Below the pieces are notes generated by a model. The model was not told where the DNA came from, searched no databases, and saw only the letters and a program-made list of their open reading frames with translations. The translations under genes were made by a program, and so were the position numbers. 64,000 bases of DNA from Chrysaora quinquecirrha (lineage: Eukaryota > Cnidaria > Scyphozoa > Semaeostomeae > Pelagiidae): positions 5,326,282 through 5,390,281 of the forward strand of contig JACTAT010000010.1 in NCBI GenBank assembly GCA_014526335.1. Direction: 5' to 3'. Shown here piece after piece: positions 19,921-31,400 of the stretch (its first letter is position 1; each line of letters opens with the position of its first letter).

Positions 19921-21495
19921 ATATAATCAGTAAAACCCGCAATGGGTATCACACTGATGAAATAAAAGAAGTAAATAAATAAATAAGTAAATAAATTTTA
20001 ATCTAATTTTAAATGTCTTCTTAAAGCTACTTTGAATATACTAAACGTTTTCTGGCATTTAAGCTCAGGTGGAAGCATGTTCCATTCTTTGATTGTTCTT
20101 GTATAAAAGGAAAATTTGTAACAGTCTAATCTTGGTTGTAAAGGAATGAAGTTCTTGGAAATTGTTCCGCTGCTTCTTGTAGCCCTTCTCTGTTCTATAA
20201 CGTATGACGGAAGATTCATATCAATCTCATTGTTAACAATTTTATAGAGCATAATAAGGCGCATATATTTCCTACGTGTCTCCAATGTTGGCCAGCGTAA
20301 GTCCTCTAGAATTTTGGTCATTGTGCCTGGTTCTCTGCAGTAATTATTTTCCACAAATCTTGCAGCCTTCTTCTGCACTTTCTCGATTTTGTCTTTCTGG
20401 CCCTTTAGATATGGATCCCATGCACATGCTGAATATTCTAAATGTGGACGTACTAGGGTAAAGTATGCTGCGCATTTTATGTTCTTTGGGCACATCCCGA
20501 GATTTCTCCTCAAGAACGCCAATGATCTGTTGCCTTTATTGACTATTTTGTGACATGTTCCTCCCATTTTAATTTACAGTCGATCTCAATTCCCAGATAT
20601 GCATGATGGGTTACTTCTTTCAGAATTTCACCATTCAACTTATATTCGAACGCTGAAGTATTTCCCTTTGGTCCTATTGACATGTGGTAGCATTTAGAAA
20701 CATTAAACGACATTTTCCATTTCTCTGCCCACTGTCCCAACAAATCAAGGTTCCTTTGAAGGTTTTCAGCCATAACTGAATCATTCACCTCCTCGTATAA
20801 CAGGCAGTCGTCAGCAAAAAGTCTTAGATGGGAGTCTATTTGCATAGTTATATCATTTATAAAGAGCAGGAATAGCAAGGGCCCAGTACTGTCCCCTGGG
20901 GCACACCTGACTCAACTTTGACAGAACTTGAAGTTTCACCATCAACAACTACTTGCTGTTTTCGGTCCCATAACCAAGCACTGATCCACCTTCCAATATC
21001 AGTTGATCTCTTTATTCCATAATGGTCTAACTTTGACATTAATCTTCCATGTGGAACAGTGTCAAAAGCCTTACTGAAATCTAAGATCAAAATATCCACA
21101 TTGCTACCCATGTTTCTTTTCCTTGTTATGTCTTCTAGAGCTGTAATTAACTGTGTTTCACATGACCTCTTGGAACGAAAACCATGCTGCTCATCTACAA
21201 TAATTTGTTCTCTATTACAGTGATTCATGATGTGCTTGAATATTATGTGCTCTAGAGTTTTACAACAGACAGAAGTTAGGGATACTGGTCTATAGTTGGC
21301 TGCCACTTGTTTTGACCCCTTTCCCTTGTAGACTGGTACAACATTTGCATTCCTCCAGGCTTGTGGTACGATTCCTGATTTTAATGATTTGATAAATATA
21401 TGTCTTAAAATGGGGCAATTTCTGTTGCTGCCTCCTTAAGAACTCTTGAAAATGACATTCTATTGTGACCTGACCTACAAATAGGATGGATTTGC
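19921..21495 (-). pseudogene. Degenerate CR1/L2-like LINE reverse transcriptase, 5'-truncated
   Basis: Minus-strand frames at about 21490-21300, 21306-20857, 20878-20543 and 20567-19998 join into one RT lacking its endonuclease. Motifs in order are QAWRNANVVPVYKGKG, ANYRPVSLTS, DEQHGFRSKRSCETQL, LDFSKAFDTVPH, SGVPQGTVLGP, LFADDCLLY (catalytic), KCYHMS, YLGIEID and RPHLEYSACAWDP. Frameshifts near 20880 and 20555, and probably one near 21300, break it. The 3' UTR ends in AATAAATAAGTAAATA-type repeats at about 19966-19996. The separate RT motif set shows it is a different family from the 1.4-kb LINE. Confidence 0.88.
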
Positions 21496-22790
21496 TACAT
21501 CCCATCATCTATCGATTAATTTAGTCAGTCAGCCCAGCCAGCGTGTTCTATTTGTAACTGCAAAGCAAAAGCCAAAACATCTGATCCGGTGCTGAGATGA
21601 ATGCTCCCCACTTGCATCCACAATGCCGAGACAATGTGGCTGAGGCGTCGCATCTTACGGTGGTTCCCGTTACAGGAAATCGCTATTCTCCCATGAGTCT
21701 TCCGCCAGCCTCCGGGGGGAGGGAATATCCGGCCCCCAGACCATATGCTTACGCTTGGATACCCCTATGCTTTCACTTCCAACTCATGACACCGAATCGA
21801 TAGTGTATAGAGTCTTCAAAGTCCTCGAAGAATTGCTTTTCAAAAATCCAGCAATTGTGGGAGATTCTATCGCGCATGCGCGTTTCTCGTTTGGTCAAGA
21901 TTTAATATGTTCTCTGGCAAAGGATACCAGCGTTCATTAATTTTGAAACAGAAGGCAATCCAGGCTGGAAGTGATTGTTTCCCTTCATAGCTGAGCTGAA
22001 GGATCTAGCGAATTGCTGCACTGTTTATGATTCACAGTAGAATGAAGGCACTCCATATCTAATGTTAGCAGCAAGTTAAGTCCCACCTTAGTAGGCTAAG
22101 TAGGTCTTGGCAGATATGCTTCCCCCAGAGCCATTTAAGTTTTTTGGGAGGTTGGGCTGCTTGGTAGCAATGTGATGTCTCAAAGCTGTCATGCCCTCAA
22201 TACAGTCTTTGACCAACGCAATGGCACTTTCAGAAGATTGAATATCACCTCATCGCACCAATGCTCGCATCACAGATGTAAAAACCATGGTAAAACAAGA
22301 CGGTGATCCCTACTGGTTCATGAAACTGGGCATTCATTGATTTTATACCATCTCGACTGTCACTTCTATCGCTTACCTCAAATGTCACAACAGAATCCTT
22401 GTCCCAGAAGAAAATTTTTGGTTGAACATAACAAGTGAAGAGAAATCGATTCAATGGTATCCATAACTTTGTTTCTTTTTTCTGTTTCTTTGGTCGGTTG
22501 GCAAAGCAATATCACTCAGAGAACCGGTGTCGTGATTAATCAGACTTACTCCTGAACTGCGAAAGACTGGGATATCGCAATAAAAACAAGTACCAGTGAA
22601 TTGACATATGAGACCATGTGCTAGGTTACTGCTAAGGAGCGTTTTCTGCTGTGATACCAATGTCATCTTGTGCTAGCTTCAGAAAGTCGTTAGATCTTTT
22701 AGACGAACAAGCAGCATATAACAATCCATACTCACCGATGGAGACAATGCAAACTTCGCATCACTTAGAGATCTGAAACTCCCAACACTG
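21496..22790. other. About 1.3 kb without recognisable genes or repeats
   Basis: Short frames on both strands (60-70 codons) show no motif, splice-consistent partner or codon bias. The stretch is somewhat less AT-rich around 21590-21730. I see nothing that can be named. Confidence 0.4.
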
Positions 22791-22825
22791 ATGTATCGGC
22801 GGAGACGAGTTGATGGTGATATTCA

Positions 22826-23262
22826 TGGTACTCGTCAGTATATGTGGTACTTGTCGGTACATTGTGGCACTCTTCTGTACTTTGTGGTACTTCTCAGTAC
22901 TTTGTGGTACTTCTCGGTACTTTGTGGTACTTGTCAGTACTTGTTGGTACTTCTCAATACACTGTGGTACTTCTCCGTACTATGCAGTTCTTCTCCGTAC
23001 TTTGTGGTACTTTTCCGTACTCTGTGGTACTTACCCGTACTTTATGGTACTCGTCAGTACTTGTTGGTACTTCTCAGTACTTTGAGGTCCTTCTCGGTAC
23101 TTCATGGAACTCATCAGTACTTTGTGGTACTTGTGAGTACATTGTGGTACTTCTCGGTCCTTCATGGTATTTGTCAGTACTTTGTGGTATTTCTCAGTAC
23201 TCTGTTGTACTCGTCAGTGCTTTGTGGTGCTCGTCAGTACTTTATGGTACTTGTTGGTACTT
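22826..23262. repeat. 20-bp minisatellite, GTACTTTGTGGTACTTCTCG type
   Basis: About 21 tandem units of 20 bp, each with two GTAC sites, vary at a few positions (TTCTC/TTGTC, TTTGTGG/TTGTTGG). Long open frames in all three plus frames (VLCGTSQYFVVL-like) arise because the array has few stops; they are not genes. Confidence 0.9.
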
Positions 23263-24112
23263 ATAGACCTGTATCCCATTTGAAGAAGACTTATAATGAT
23301 CTTGTTGGTCTTATTTTGTCATTTGGATAGTCAATGTGCGTCAACACTCTACAGAATTAGTTACCTAGCGCGAATAATATTTTAGAATCGAATGATAGAC
23401 ATGTATCCCACTTGGAGAAGACTTATAACTGTGTTGCTGGTCTTATTTTGTCATTTTGATAGTCTATGTGCGTCAACACTCTACAGAATTAGTTACCTAA
23501 CGCGAATAATATTTTAGAATCGAATGATAGACCTGTATCTAAATTGAAGAAGACTTATTTTGGTCTTTTTGGTCTTATTTTGTCATTTTGATAGTCAATG
23601 TGCGTCAACACTCTACAAAATGAGTTACCTAACGCGAATAATATTTTAGAATCGAATGATAGACATGTATCCCACTTGGAGGAGACTTATAATGGTCTTG
23701 CTGGTCTTATTTTGTCATAAGGATAGTCAATGTGCGTCAACACTCTACAAAACTAGTTACCTAACGCGAATAATATTTTAGAATCGAATGATAGACATGT
23801 ATCCCACTCGAAGAAGACTTATAACTGTGTTGCTGGTCTTATTTTGTCATTTTGATAGTCTATGTGCGTCAACACTCTACAAAACTAGTTACCTAACGAA
23901 TAATATTTTAGAATCGAATGATAGACATGTATCCCACTTGGAGGAGACTTATAATGGTCTTGCTGGTCTTATTTTGTCTTAAGGATAGTCAATGTGCGTC
24001 AACCCTCTACAAAACTAGTTACCTAACGAACGAATAATATTTTAGAATCGAATGATAGACATGTATACCACTTGGAGAAGACTTATAATGGTATGGCTGC
24101 TCTTATTTTGTG
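23262..24112. repeat. 132-bp tandem array, about 6.5 copies
   Basis: Units begin TAGACATGTATCCCACTTGGAGAAGACTTATAA and include GTCTTATTTTGTCATTTTGATAGTC, GTGCGTCAACACTCTACA and TAATATTTTAGAATCGAATGA. Unit starts fall near 23264, 23396, 23528, 23660, 23792, 23922 and 24056. The array starts immediately where the 20-bp minisatellite ends. Confidence 0.9.
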
Positions 24113-24182
24113 AAAATTACAAGAAACAGTGAAAATTGTTTTGACATACTTAAAAGAGATATTTTATTTTTGTTACCTTGAT

Positions 24183-24283
24183 GTACACTCTTTTTTCTTT
24201 ATTAGAATACAGTCTATAAGAATATTCAGGCTCAAAATTGCAAGGCTTAAAACTCAAGGATATTCTTATAAAAAAGGGTGTAG
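24183..24283. repeat. Short hairpin family B element (about 100 bp)
   Basis: TACACTCTTTTTTCTTTATTAGAATA ... ATATTCTTATAAAAAAGGGTGTA forms inverted termini, and the core contains ATATTCAGGCTCAAAATTGCAAGGC. It is the smallest family B copy in the window and abuts a LINE 3' end. Confidence 0.65.
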
Positions 24284-24345
24284 TTAGTTGTAGACCATGT
24301 ATCAAAAGAAATATAGCACCGAATTATATAAAAAAAAAACAGTGG
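24283..24345 (+). repeat. LINE 3'-end fragment with poly(A)
   Basis: GTTGTAGACCATGTATCA, then ATATAGCACCGAATTATAT and a run of A, matches 3035-3085 of the first LINE's 3' UTR. It is a minimal truncated insertion. Confidence 0.65.
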
Positions 24346-24904
24346 GTGGAGGAGTGAGTATCGCAGAATCTGGAATCCTGGAACTTTGGAGCGAATCGGG
24401 GAGTTGGTTGGCAAGAAATCGAGAAATCTCAATCTTGGCTGAAAATTGACATTTGAAATGTTCAAGCTTTCGAGTTTTTTGGTAATCAGAAACGTAAGAG
24501 ATCGCCATGTCACACAAGATGGGCGATAACGGATAACAACAACCCTTTGGCTTTTAACAAAATAATTGAATACATTAGGTATTTGCTGTGCAAATCCGTG
24601 CCATATATGTACATAACAAAGGACCAAATATTAAAATAATAGAATGAATCATGTGAAAAGATTGTAATTGTTTCAAAATGTTTCAAAGGTTTCGATTTAA
24701 AAATCATATGATAATGGTATGATCGGATCATTCTGCGCATGTCAAAACAATTAAACAATAGTTGTCACGTGACAAACAACATGACAATTCAATATGCGTC
24801 CCATTTGTTTTGTTTATTTCTTTGGACGATCGATTGAGGGCAAGAGGTGGAAGGCCTACTTCTTGGCCCGTCCATTCGCTCTGTAGCATTCTCTCTGGCT
24901 CAGA

Positions 24905-25423
24905 ATGACGAAAATAACTATTTTAGTTTGTTTTGTCGTCGTTTTTGCATTCATCAGCGATTTGCAGGGCCTTCCTGTCGAGGATAAATTACAGAGGAAC
25001 GAGGAGGGATATGGAGAAACAGGGCTTGGCCTAGGTTTCCGTGCACTTGCAAAATTGGAAAGAAAGCTCGGACACATTGGCAAAGGACTATCGTGTACGT
25101 TTTGCAAAATTGCAACAGGACTTATCCAAGCATATTTCAAACTCGAGTCAACCGAGGATGAGATCGTCAATGTTTTGACAAAAGTTTGCATTGATTTAAA
25201 AATCGAGGATGTTCGTGTTTGTAAGGGAATAATTTTGGAATTCAAAGATGAAGTTTTGTCTGTGTTCGATTTGGCAGTGATAACTCCAAGCGATGTTTGT
25301 GGTTCGATTCTTGGCCCAAGTTGTGCAGATCCTGGAGATGCGTATGGCCCATGGAATATTACCATCCCGAAGAAGACAAACACTGAAAAAGGGCCTGTAA
25401 AACGATCTGTTAGAAGCCGTAAG
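24905..25423 (+). CDS. SMPD1: Acid sphingomyelinase exon 1: signal peptide and saposin B domain
   Basis: ATG 24905 opens a hydrophobic leader ([20 protein letters not shown]). Six cysteines at residues 64, 67, 95, 106, 132 and 140 have saposin B spacing (C-x2-C, then four more). In acid sphingomyelinases this domain binds membrane lipid and presents it to the catalytic domain. The exon ends in a basic stretch (VKRSVRSRK) at AAG|GTATGC, phase 0. An RxxR-like site there could be a furin-type processing site; that is inference. Confidence 0.85.
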
Positions 25424-28400
25424 GTATGCGAAAACGAAAACGGTTTTGTTTATTGTAGCAGACTTTTCTGTCGATTTTCATTACCATTGTCCCATTGTTA
25501 TTTGATAGGGTAGTCACGAAATGTCTTGCCATCTGAAGAAATGTTCGCGGATATCCGGGTTAGTTGTCATCTGAGAAGATGAACACGGATATCCGCGTTA
25601 ATTGGGAAGTTCAAGTTCACAACAATTTGTGTCAGCCTTTGATGTCTTGTGGGTGGGTAGGAGGTGTGGCCTTTTGTTAATTGTTAATTTGATTTTGATT
25701 CCATGCATTGTAGTTTGGAAAAGAGTATTTAAATAAAACCGTGATTGGAAAAAATCCCTGACTAAGATTTTCCAGACATCGCTGGTTTTTTATCATTTCT
25801 TTTTGTCTTTCCTTTTGTAACTTTTGTATATAGTGAGCGATAACCTTCAAATTTTGCTTTCTAGACAAGTCGGCCACCGTCAAGTTGGCCTACTACCAAG
25901 TCCACCCACCCTGGTTGACAAGTCAGCCCCCTCAATGGCAGCCCACAACGCTTTTTCTAGCTATTTTGTTAGGTGTGGGGATATTGGGGGCCACTGCCCC
26001 CAAACCCCTGCTTGAACAGTGCACATGTACAATTACATGTACAATTTATAATATTTTAGTTGGCCAATTTGGTGTATGCTGACTTGTCCAACACATGATG
26101 GGCTGACTTGTCAAACACATGATGGGCCAACTTTGTAGTGGACAGACTTGTCCTGTTACCAATTTTTGAAGCTAGCATAATAAGGTAGATAAATGCATAA
26201 CAGAAAGCCTTTTTGTTGTTTTGTATGGCATAATGAGCCCTACAGAAAGTCTCTTTAAATAAAGTAGTTGGAAGCTTACTGTACTGAAAAGTACTAAAAA
26301 CCCATTGACATTTGTAGGCATTATTATAAAATACAGTTGTCACTATAATGCTAATACGAATGAGTTTTATCAAATAAAGCTTTATTATTCAAAATCTATT
26401 TTTTTCTTTCTAGGATACATTACCAATCTCAAAAGTCCTTCACATCTCTGACACCCATGTTGACAGATTGTACATGGAAGGAGCAAATACAGATTGCGGA
26501 GAGCCTCTTTGCTGCAGAAAAACAGATGGGAAAGCTCGTAAGTCTGTTTAAGAGTTACAGTGTATCCAACCTTTTTTTTGGTCCATTTGTCAGAAAAATC
26601 TTTGCTATTTTCCAAGACACCATATTGCTTTGAATGGAGCCCCTATTCTTTTTAATATTTTTCTTGAGTTAAGACACCTCTAAACTTAAATTATGTAATA
26701 AATGCCCCCTCTGTTTAACATCTCCTTCTAAAAATACCCCTCTCAAAAGGGAAGGCTTATTCCAATCAGTGGTCATTTCAGTTAATAACTAACTCAAGGA
26801 GATTACAAATCAAGATAATTATGGAAACCTCTCTTCATTAATAGTCTTAATGCAAAACTAAACACGTCCCTCTTTCAAACACCTTCCTCAAAAAGGGATC
26901 CCCAGAACAACTTCCAAATTTGATATACTTTATGCAGCAGGGATTTAATCAAACAAAACAGTAGGTGCATTGAATATATTTTGCTGGCATTTTATGAAAT
27001 TTGTTGTTTGGTTGTTAGTATTTACAAATTTACCTTAATGAGCACTAAATCTAAATCACTTCTGTTTTGTAGCAAAAGGAGTTACTCCTGCTGGAAAGTT
27101 TGGCTATTACAACTGTGACACTCCAGAGGTTACTCTTAATGGCTTGTTTCAGCACATCAAAGATACACACAAAGATGTGGGTAGTTATATCTCTGTCTTA
27201 AGAAGTTATCTTTAGAAAACAAAACCAAATATTGCTATCTGAAAGCAATTTTTGTCAGATGCAGCATACCTGCTTTTCTTGCCTTCTCCATCCTGGTAGC
27301 TGCTGTACTTAAGCAATTGACACAAAGAGGAGTGTTTTCAATTCTTTTGTCTTTGGTTTTTAAATCACAGTGCTACAGGCCATAGACTCTTCTTTGCCAG
27401 TCATACCAGCTCACACCTCCCATCTTTATCATGCTGGGGGAACTTTACGATGTAACAAAACCATGATAAAAGCTGCCCTAAAGGGAGAGGGGCAGGCCTT
27501 GGAGAGTGATTATCAGACCAAATTTATCAGAACTGACACTGCTCCTTAGAACAAAACCGCGAAAATGCACATTGTTCCAGGTGGCACCTCCCAGTACCCA
27601 AATTATACATAGGTCTTTTGAATGGCAATTGCTGAAAAGCTGCTATTGTAAAACAGGTTTTCCAGGTTACCCTTCAAATTGGCTATTACTCAAAAGCAGG
27701 AATGGGGGATGTACCAGGGGGAACAGGAATTAGTGGGAATGACCAAATCATTCTAACAGAAAGAAAGTGTAAATAAAATTGATGAAATCTCTGAACTTCT
27801 TTTTTCTTTTTATCTACAGCTTGATTATATCATTTGGACTGGTGATGTTCCTGCTCATAATGTCTGGAATCAATCAAGACAGGCCCAGGCAAGTCAATGG
27901 ATTAAAGTTATAGTGAAGCGATAATCATCCTATTAAGCTGCTTTTTATTATAATCTCAATACTGTTGATTCTTGTTGTTTTGGCCAGCTCTGCTAATGAA
28001 TCCAAATGCTCTGAAATGAGGCATCAACATAGCGTTTGCCATACCACACTAAATAGAGAAGGACTGCTTACACGTTTTAAGGAACACCTTTATAAGGAAC
28101 TTGAGGATGAAAATTCCAAAAAAAATTAAGGAACTTTAAGGAACTGTTGAGGCTCGGATGAAAAACTAAAAATAATTTTTTTCAAGAACAAGATGATTTG
28201 TATGGAAAAATTACAGAATAACAATATATTTCCCATAGTTTTATATTTGAAGTTAGAAAATGAAGCAAGTTTATATGAATTTGCTGTAAAAGTTAGCATT
28301 CAAACATATCTCACGACAAGAAACAATATAAGGAAATTCAGCCTCATTTTGTTGAAAAATTAAGGAACTCCAGCCTTAACTCATACCAAAGGTTCCTTAT

Positions 28401-31400
28401 ATAAAAAACTGTGTATTACTAGTTTGTTAGATGTCAAACTCCTGGTTTCTAATAGTCCACCAGCTGTTACTAAAGTGGTTACTTAATATGGTCAGGTGTG
28501 GCAAACATTTTGGATTTGTTTGCTAGCCTATCTGTCCTTGATAGAAATCTGCTCAGTATTTGTTGCTTAACAAAAATCATTTGGTCTTACAGGTTTCAAC
28601 TTTGGAGGCAGCTGGAACTACATTTGCTAAATATTTCCCAGATCTAAAAGTATACCCTGCTTTAGGAAATCACGAAAGTGCGCCAGTAAATAGGTAAACA
28701 ATGTTTCAATATGTTATTTTTCTATTGCTTTTATAGAAGGCTTTTTAGTTACAACGACCCGCTCATGTTCGGACACTAAAGGTTGTCAAGCCACTTGTTC
28801 GTTTCATAAGCTTTATGTCCTTAAGCCGGCTCATTTCAATGGTATTCGTCAAGCTTTTTTAGTCCAATTTTTCAGGATGTTCATTTCATATTGTATTAAG
28901 CAATTTGTACTTTTCATGCTGCATTCGTCTTTTGTCAGCATGTTAATTTCATTGCATCTTCGCTTGTGTTGTTTTTTCTTGCGCTATTGGCCAGTACGTC
29001 ATTTCACGCTTAATTTGTCAGCATGTTCCTCTTTCATCCTGTTGTCGTCAGCATTTTCATTTCATGCTGTATCCGTCAGCATACTCATTTCACACTGCAT
29101 TCATCAGCATGTTGATTTTATAATGTATTCGTCAGAATTCTTAGTTCTTTCTACATTCATCATCATGTTCATTTCGTATTGTCTTCATAAGCATGTTCAT
29201 TCAATACTGTATTCGTCAGCATGTTCATTTCGCACTCTAATCGTTAGCATGTTCATTTCATACTGTATTCCCAAGCATTTGTATTTTGTACTGTATTCCT
29301 CAGCATACTCATTTAAGACTGCATTCGTAAGCAAGCTTATTCCATACTGCATTTGTCGCCATCCTCAACATGTTCATATACGTTGCGTTTTATGAGGAGT
29401 GATTTATTAAGAAACCCAAACTCTCGATAAGAAGCTCCAATACTGGAAAAGATTTAACCAAAGAACTTTTCGCTTCAGTTTGAGAAATATTTTGTTTGCT
29501 GTGAAATTTTTTGTGATGTATTAAAACAAAATTCAGATATTTATATTTTCTCAAGGAGATATGGTTACTGATTAAATTTTGTATCTGTTTTAGTTTCCCT
29601 CCTCCTTTCATCAAAAGCAAGAATTCTAACGAATGGCTTCTAGAAGCACTTGCTGATGTTTGGGGTAAATGGTTGCCCAAAGAAACACGACCAACTATTT
29701 TGAAGTAAGTATAATTCTTGTATTAAATAGCTTAACACTGAAATTCCGAAAATGACGTATAATAATTAAAATGTAATAGTTTCTTGGGCTACTTGTGAAC
29801 ATTCCCAGATTTTGGCTATGAACTCTGTTGATTTCACTGCTTTCAAAAAAGACGGGCTGAAGCTCGAAATTGTTAAACATGACTGAGCAAGGCTTGGAAA
29901 GGTCGACAAACATCTTAGTTATTGACACTTAACATTAATCTTGTGAATAATTGTTGAGTAGTACAAACTTCAAAATTGCGATAAACAACGGAAACATTTT
30001 CTGGTTAGTTTCAAGAGCTCGGAAAGTTCTACCATCCGTTCAAAAGGATTGCTTACCTACCACACATTTTCGTGGCAGTGTGATGCCAGGTACGTAGGTC
30101 TCACGTCCCAAACATTAGGAGATAGGGTCAAAAAGCTGTGAGAGAGCTTTCAGTCAGCATTCAGTATATTTTTTTGAAGTATTTCGACACGATTCCGAGT
30201 AGATTTTTTTAAAATGACGCATTGGGTATAGGGTTTATTTTTCCAAACGTTAGCTAGACTTTGCTGGTTATCACTCCCTTGCTAAATTCTCCCAAGGCAT
30301 ATATATGTCACACCCCCGTGGGACCTCGCTCGGCTTAATTGTAGAGCTTATTTGGAAAGAGGTGCTTTTTCCGGGGGTATAGGATATACGTTTTTCTCGT
30401 TAATTCTTTAGTTAATACAGCTTTTTATGTTTGATCTTATTCAGAGGTGGTTATTACACAGTTTTGGTGAGAAAAGGCCTAAGGATAATATCACTGAACA
30501 TGAATTATTGTAACAATCAGAATTATTGGCTTCTAATAAACAACACTGATCCAGCTGGACAACTGCAGTGGATGGTTGGTGTGCTTGAACAGGCAGAGAC
30601 AAATCATGAAAAGGTATCCTTTAGGCTGTTATTTAGGCCCAAGTTACAATATGCCGCATGATATCGTTGCCTTTTGATTTTCATGCCGTCATTGGATTTT
30701 GCCAAGCAGTTATACTGAGCGCAGCCATGGCTTTTATCAAGATCATTGCAGTTTCACTGAGACGCCACGGCAGCTCCTTCGCAGATTTGATTCACATTTG
30801 TTTTGTGAAACAATAGAAAAACAAGGTTTAGGAGCGTCATATATTGGATTTGCATGATTACACAGTGTCGCCGCGTCGCATCTTGATTTTCATATCACCT
30901 CCAGAGCGCCATGATTTTCAAGACGATTTGCGGAGCGTCATATACCGGATTGAGTCGTCATAGTGTAACTGATAGCCCAATGCGATACAAAATTTATGGC
31001 GCGACGAGGCATGCCGGCATAGTGTAACTGGGACCTTAGTAGACGTAATGTTCTACTTTAAAGTTTGACATTGCAAAAGCAAACTCTTTGTCAGTCAATG
31101 TTTACCGAAGTTGCCAAATGGTCAAATATATCTTGACGAAAATCCACATGTTTGAAAAATACTGTTGATCGTTTGGCCAGGGCCTTAAAACTGCTTGGCA
31201 CCAACGTTTCTCGTGCGTTTCGCTTCTTCAAAACTGCGAGCGTCAGAACCAGACGAAAAACAATTGACTGAGGTGGAATTTATACCCAGATGCAGATCGA
31301 AATGCACCAATCAGAAAGGGGAAGCTGGTTTGGCATTATGTTTTTCACACCAATCAGCTGGCAAGATACAGTGGGATGACTAATTAAACTAATTGAAGAG

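Noticed and set aside
22791..23330. 179- and 140-codon frames resembling a Leu/Tyr/Cys-rich membrane protein
   Set aside because: All three plus frames are open because the 20-bp repeat lacks stops, and the apparent transmembrane pattern is the repeat itself.
28877..29395. 172-codon Ser/Phe/Leu-rich frame that looks hydrophobic
   Set aside because: It lies inside a diverged 29-bp tandem array in a sphingomyelinase intron.
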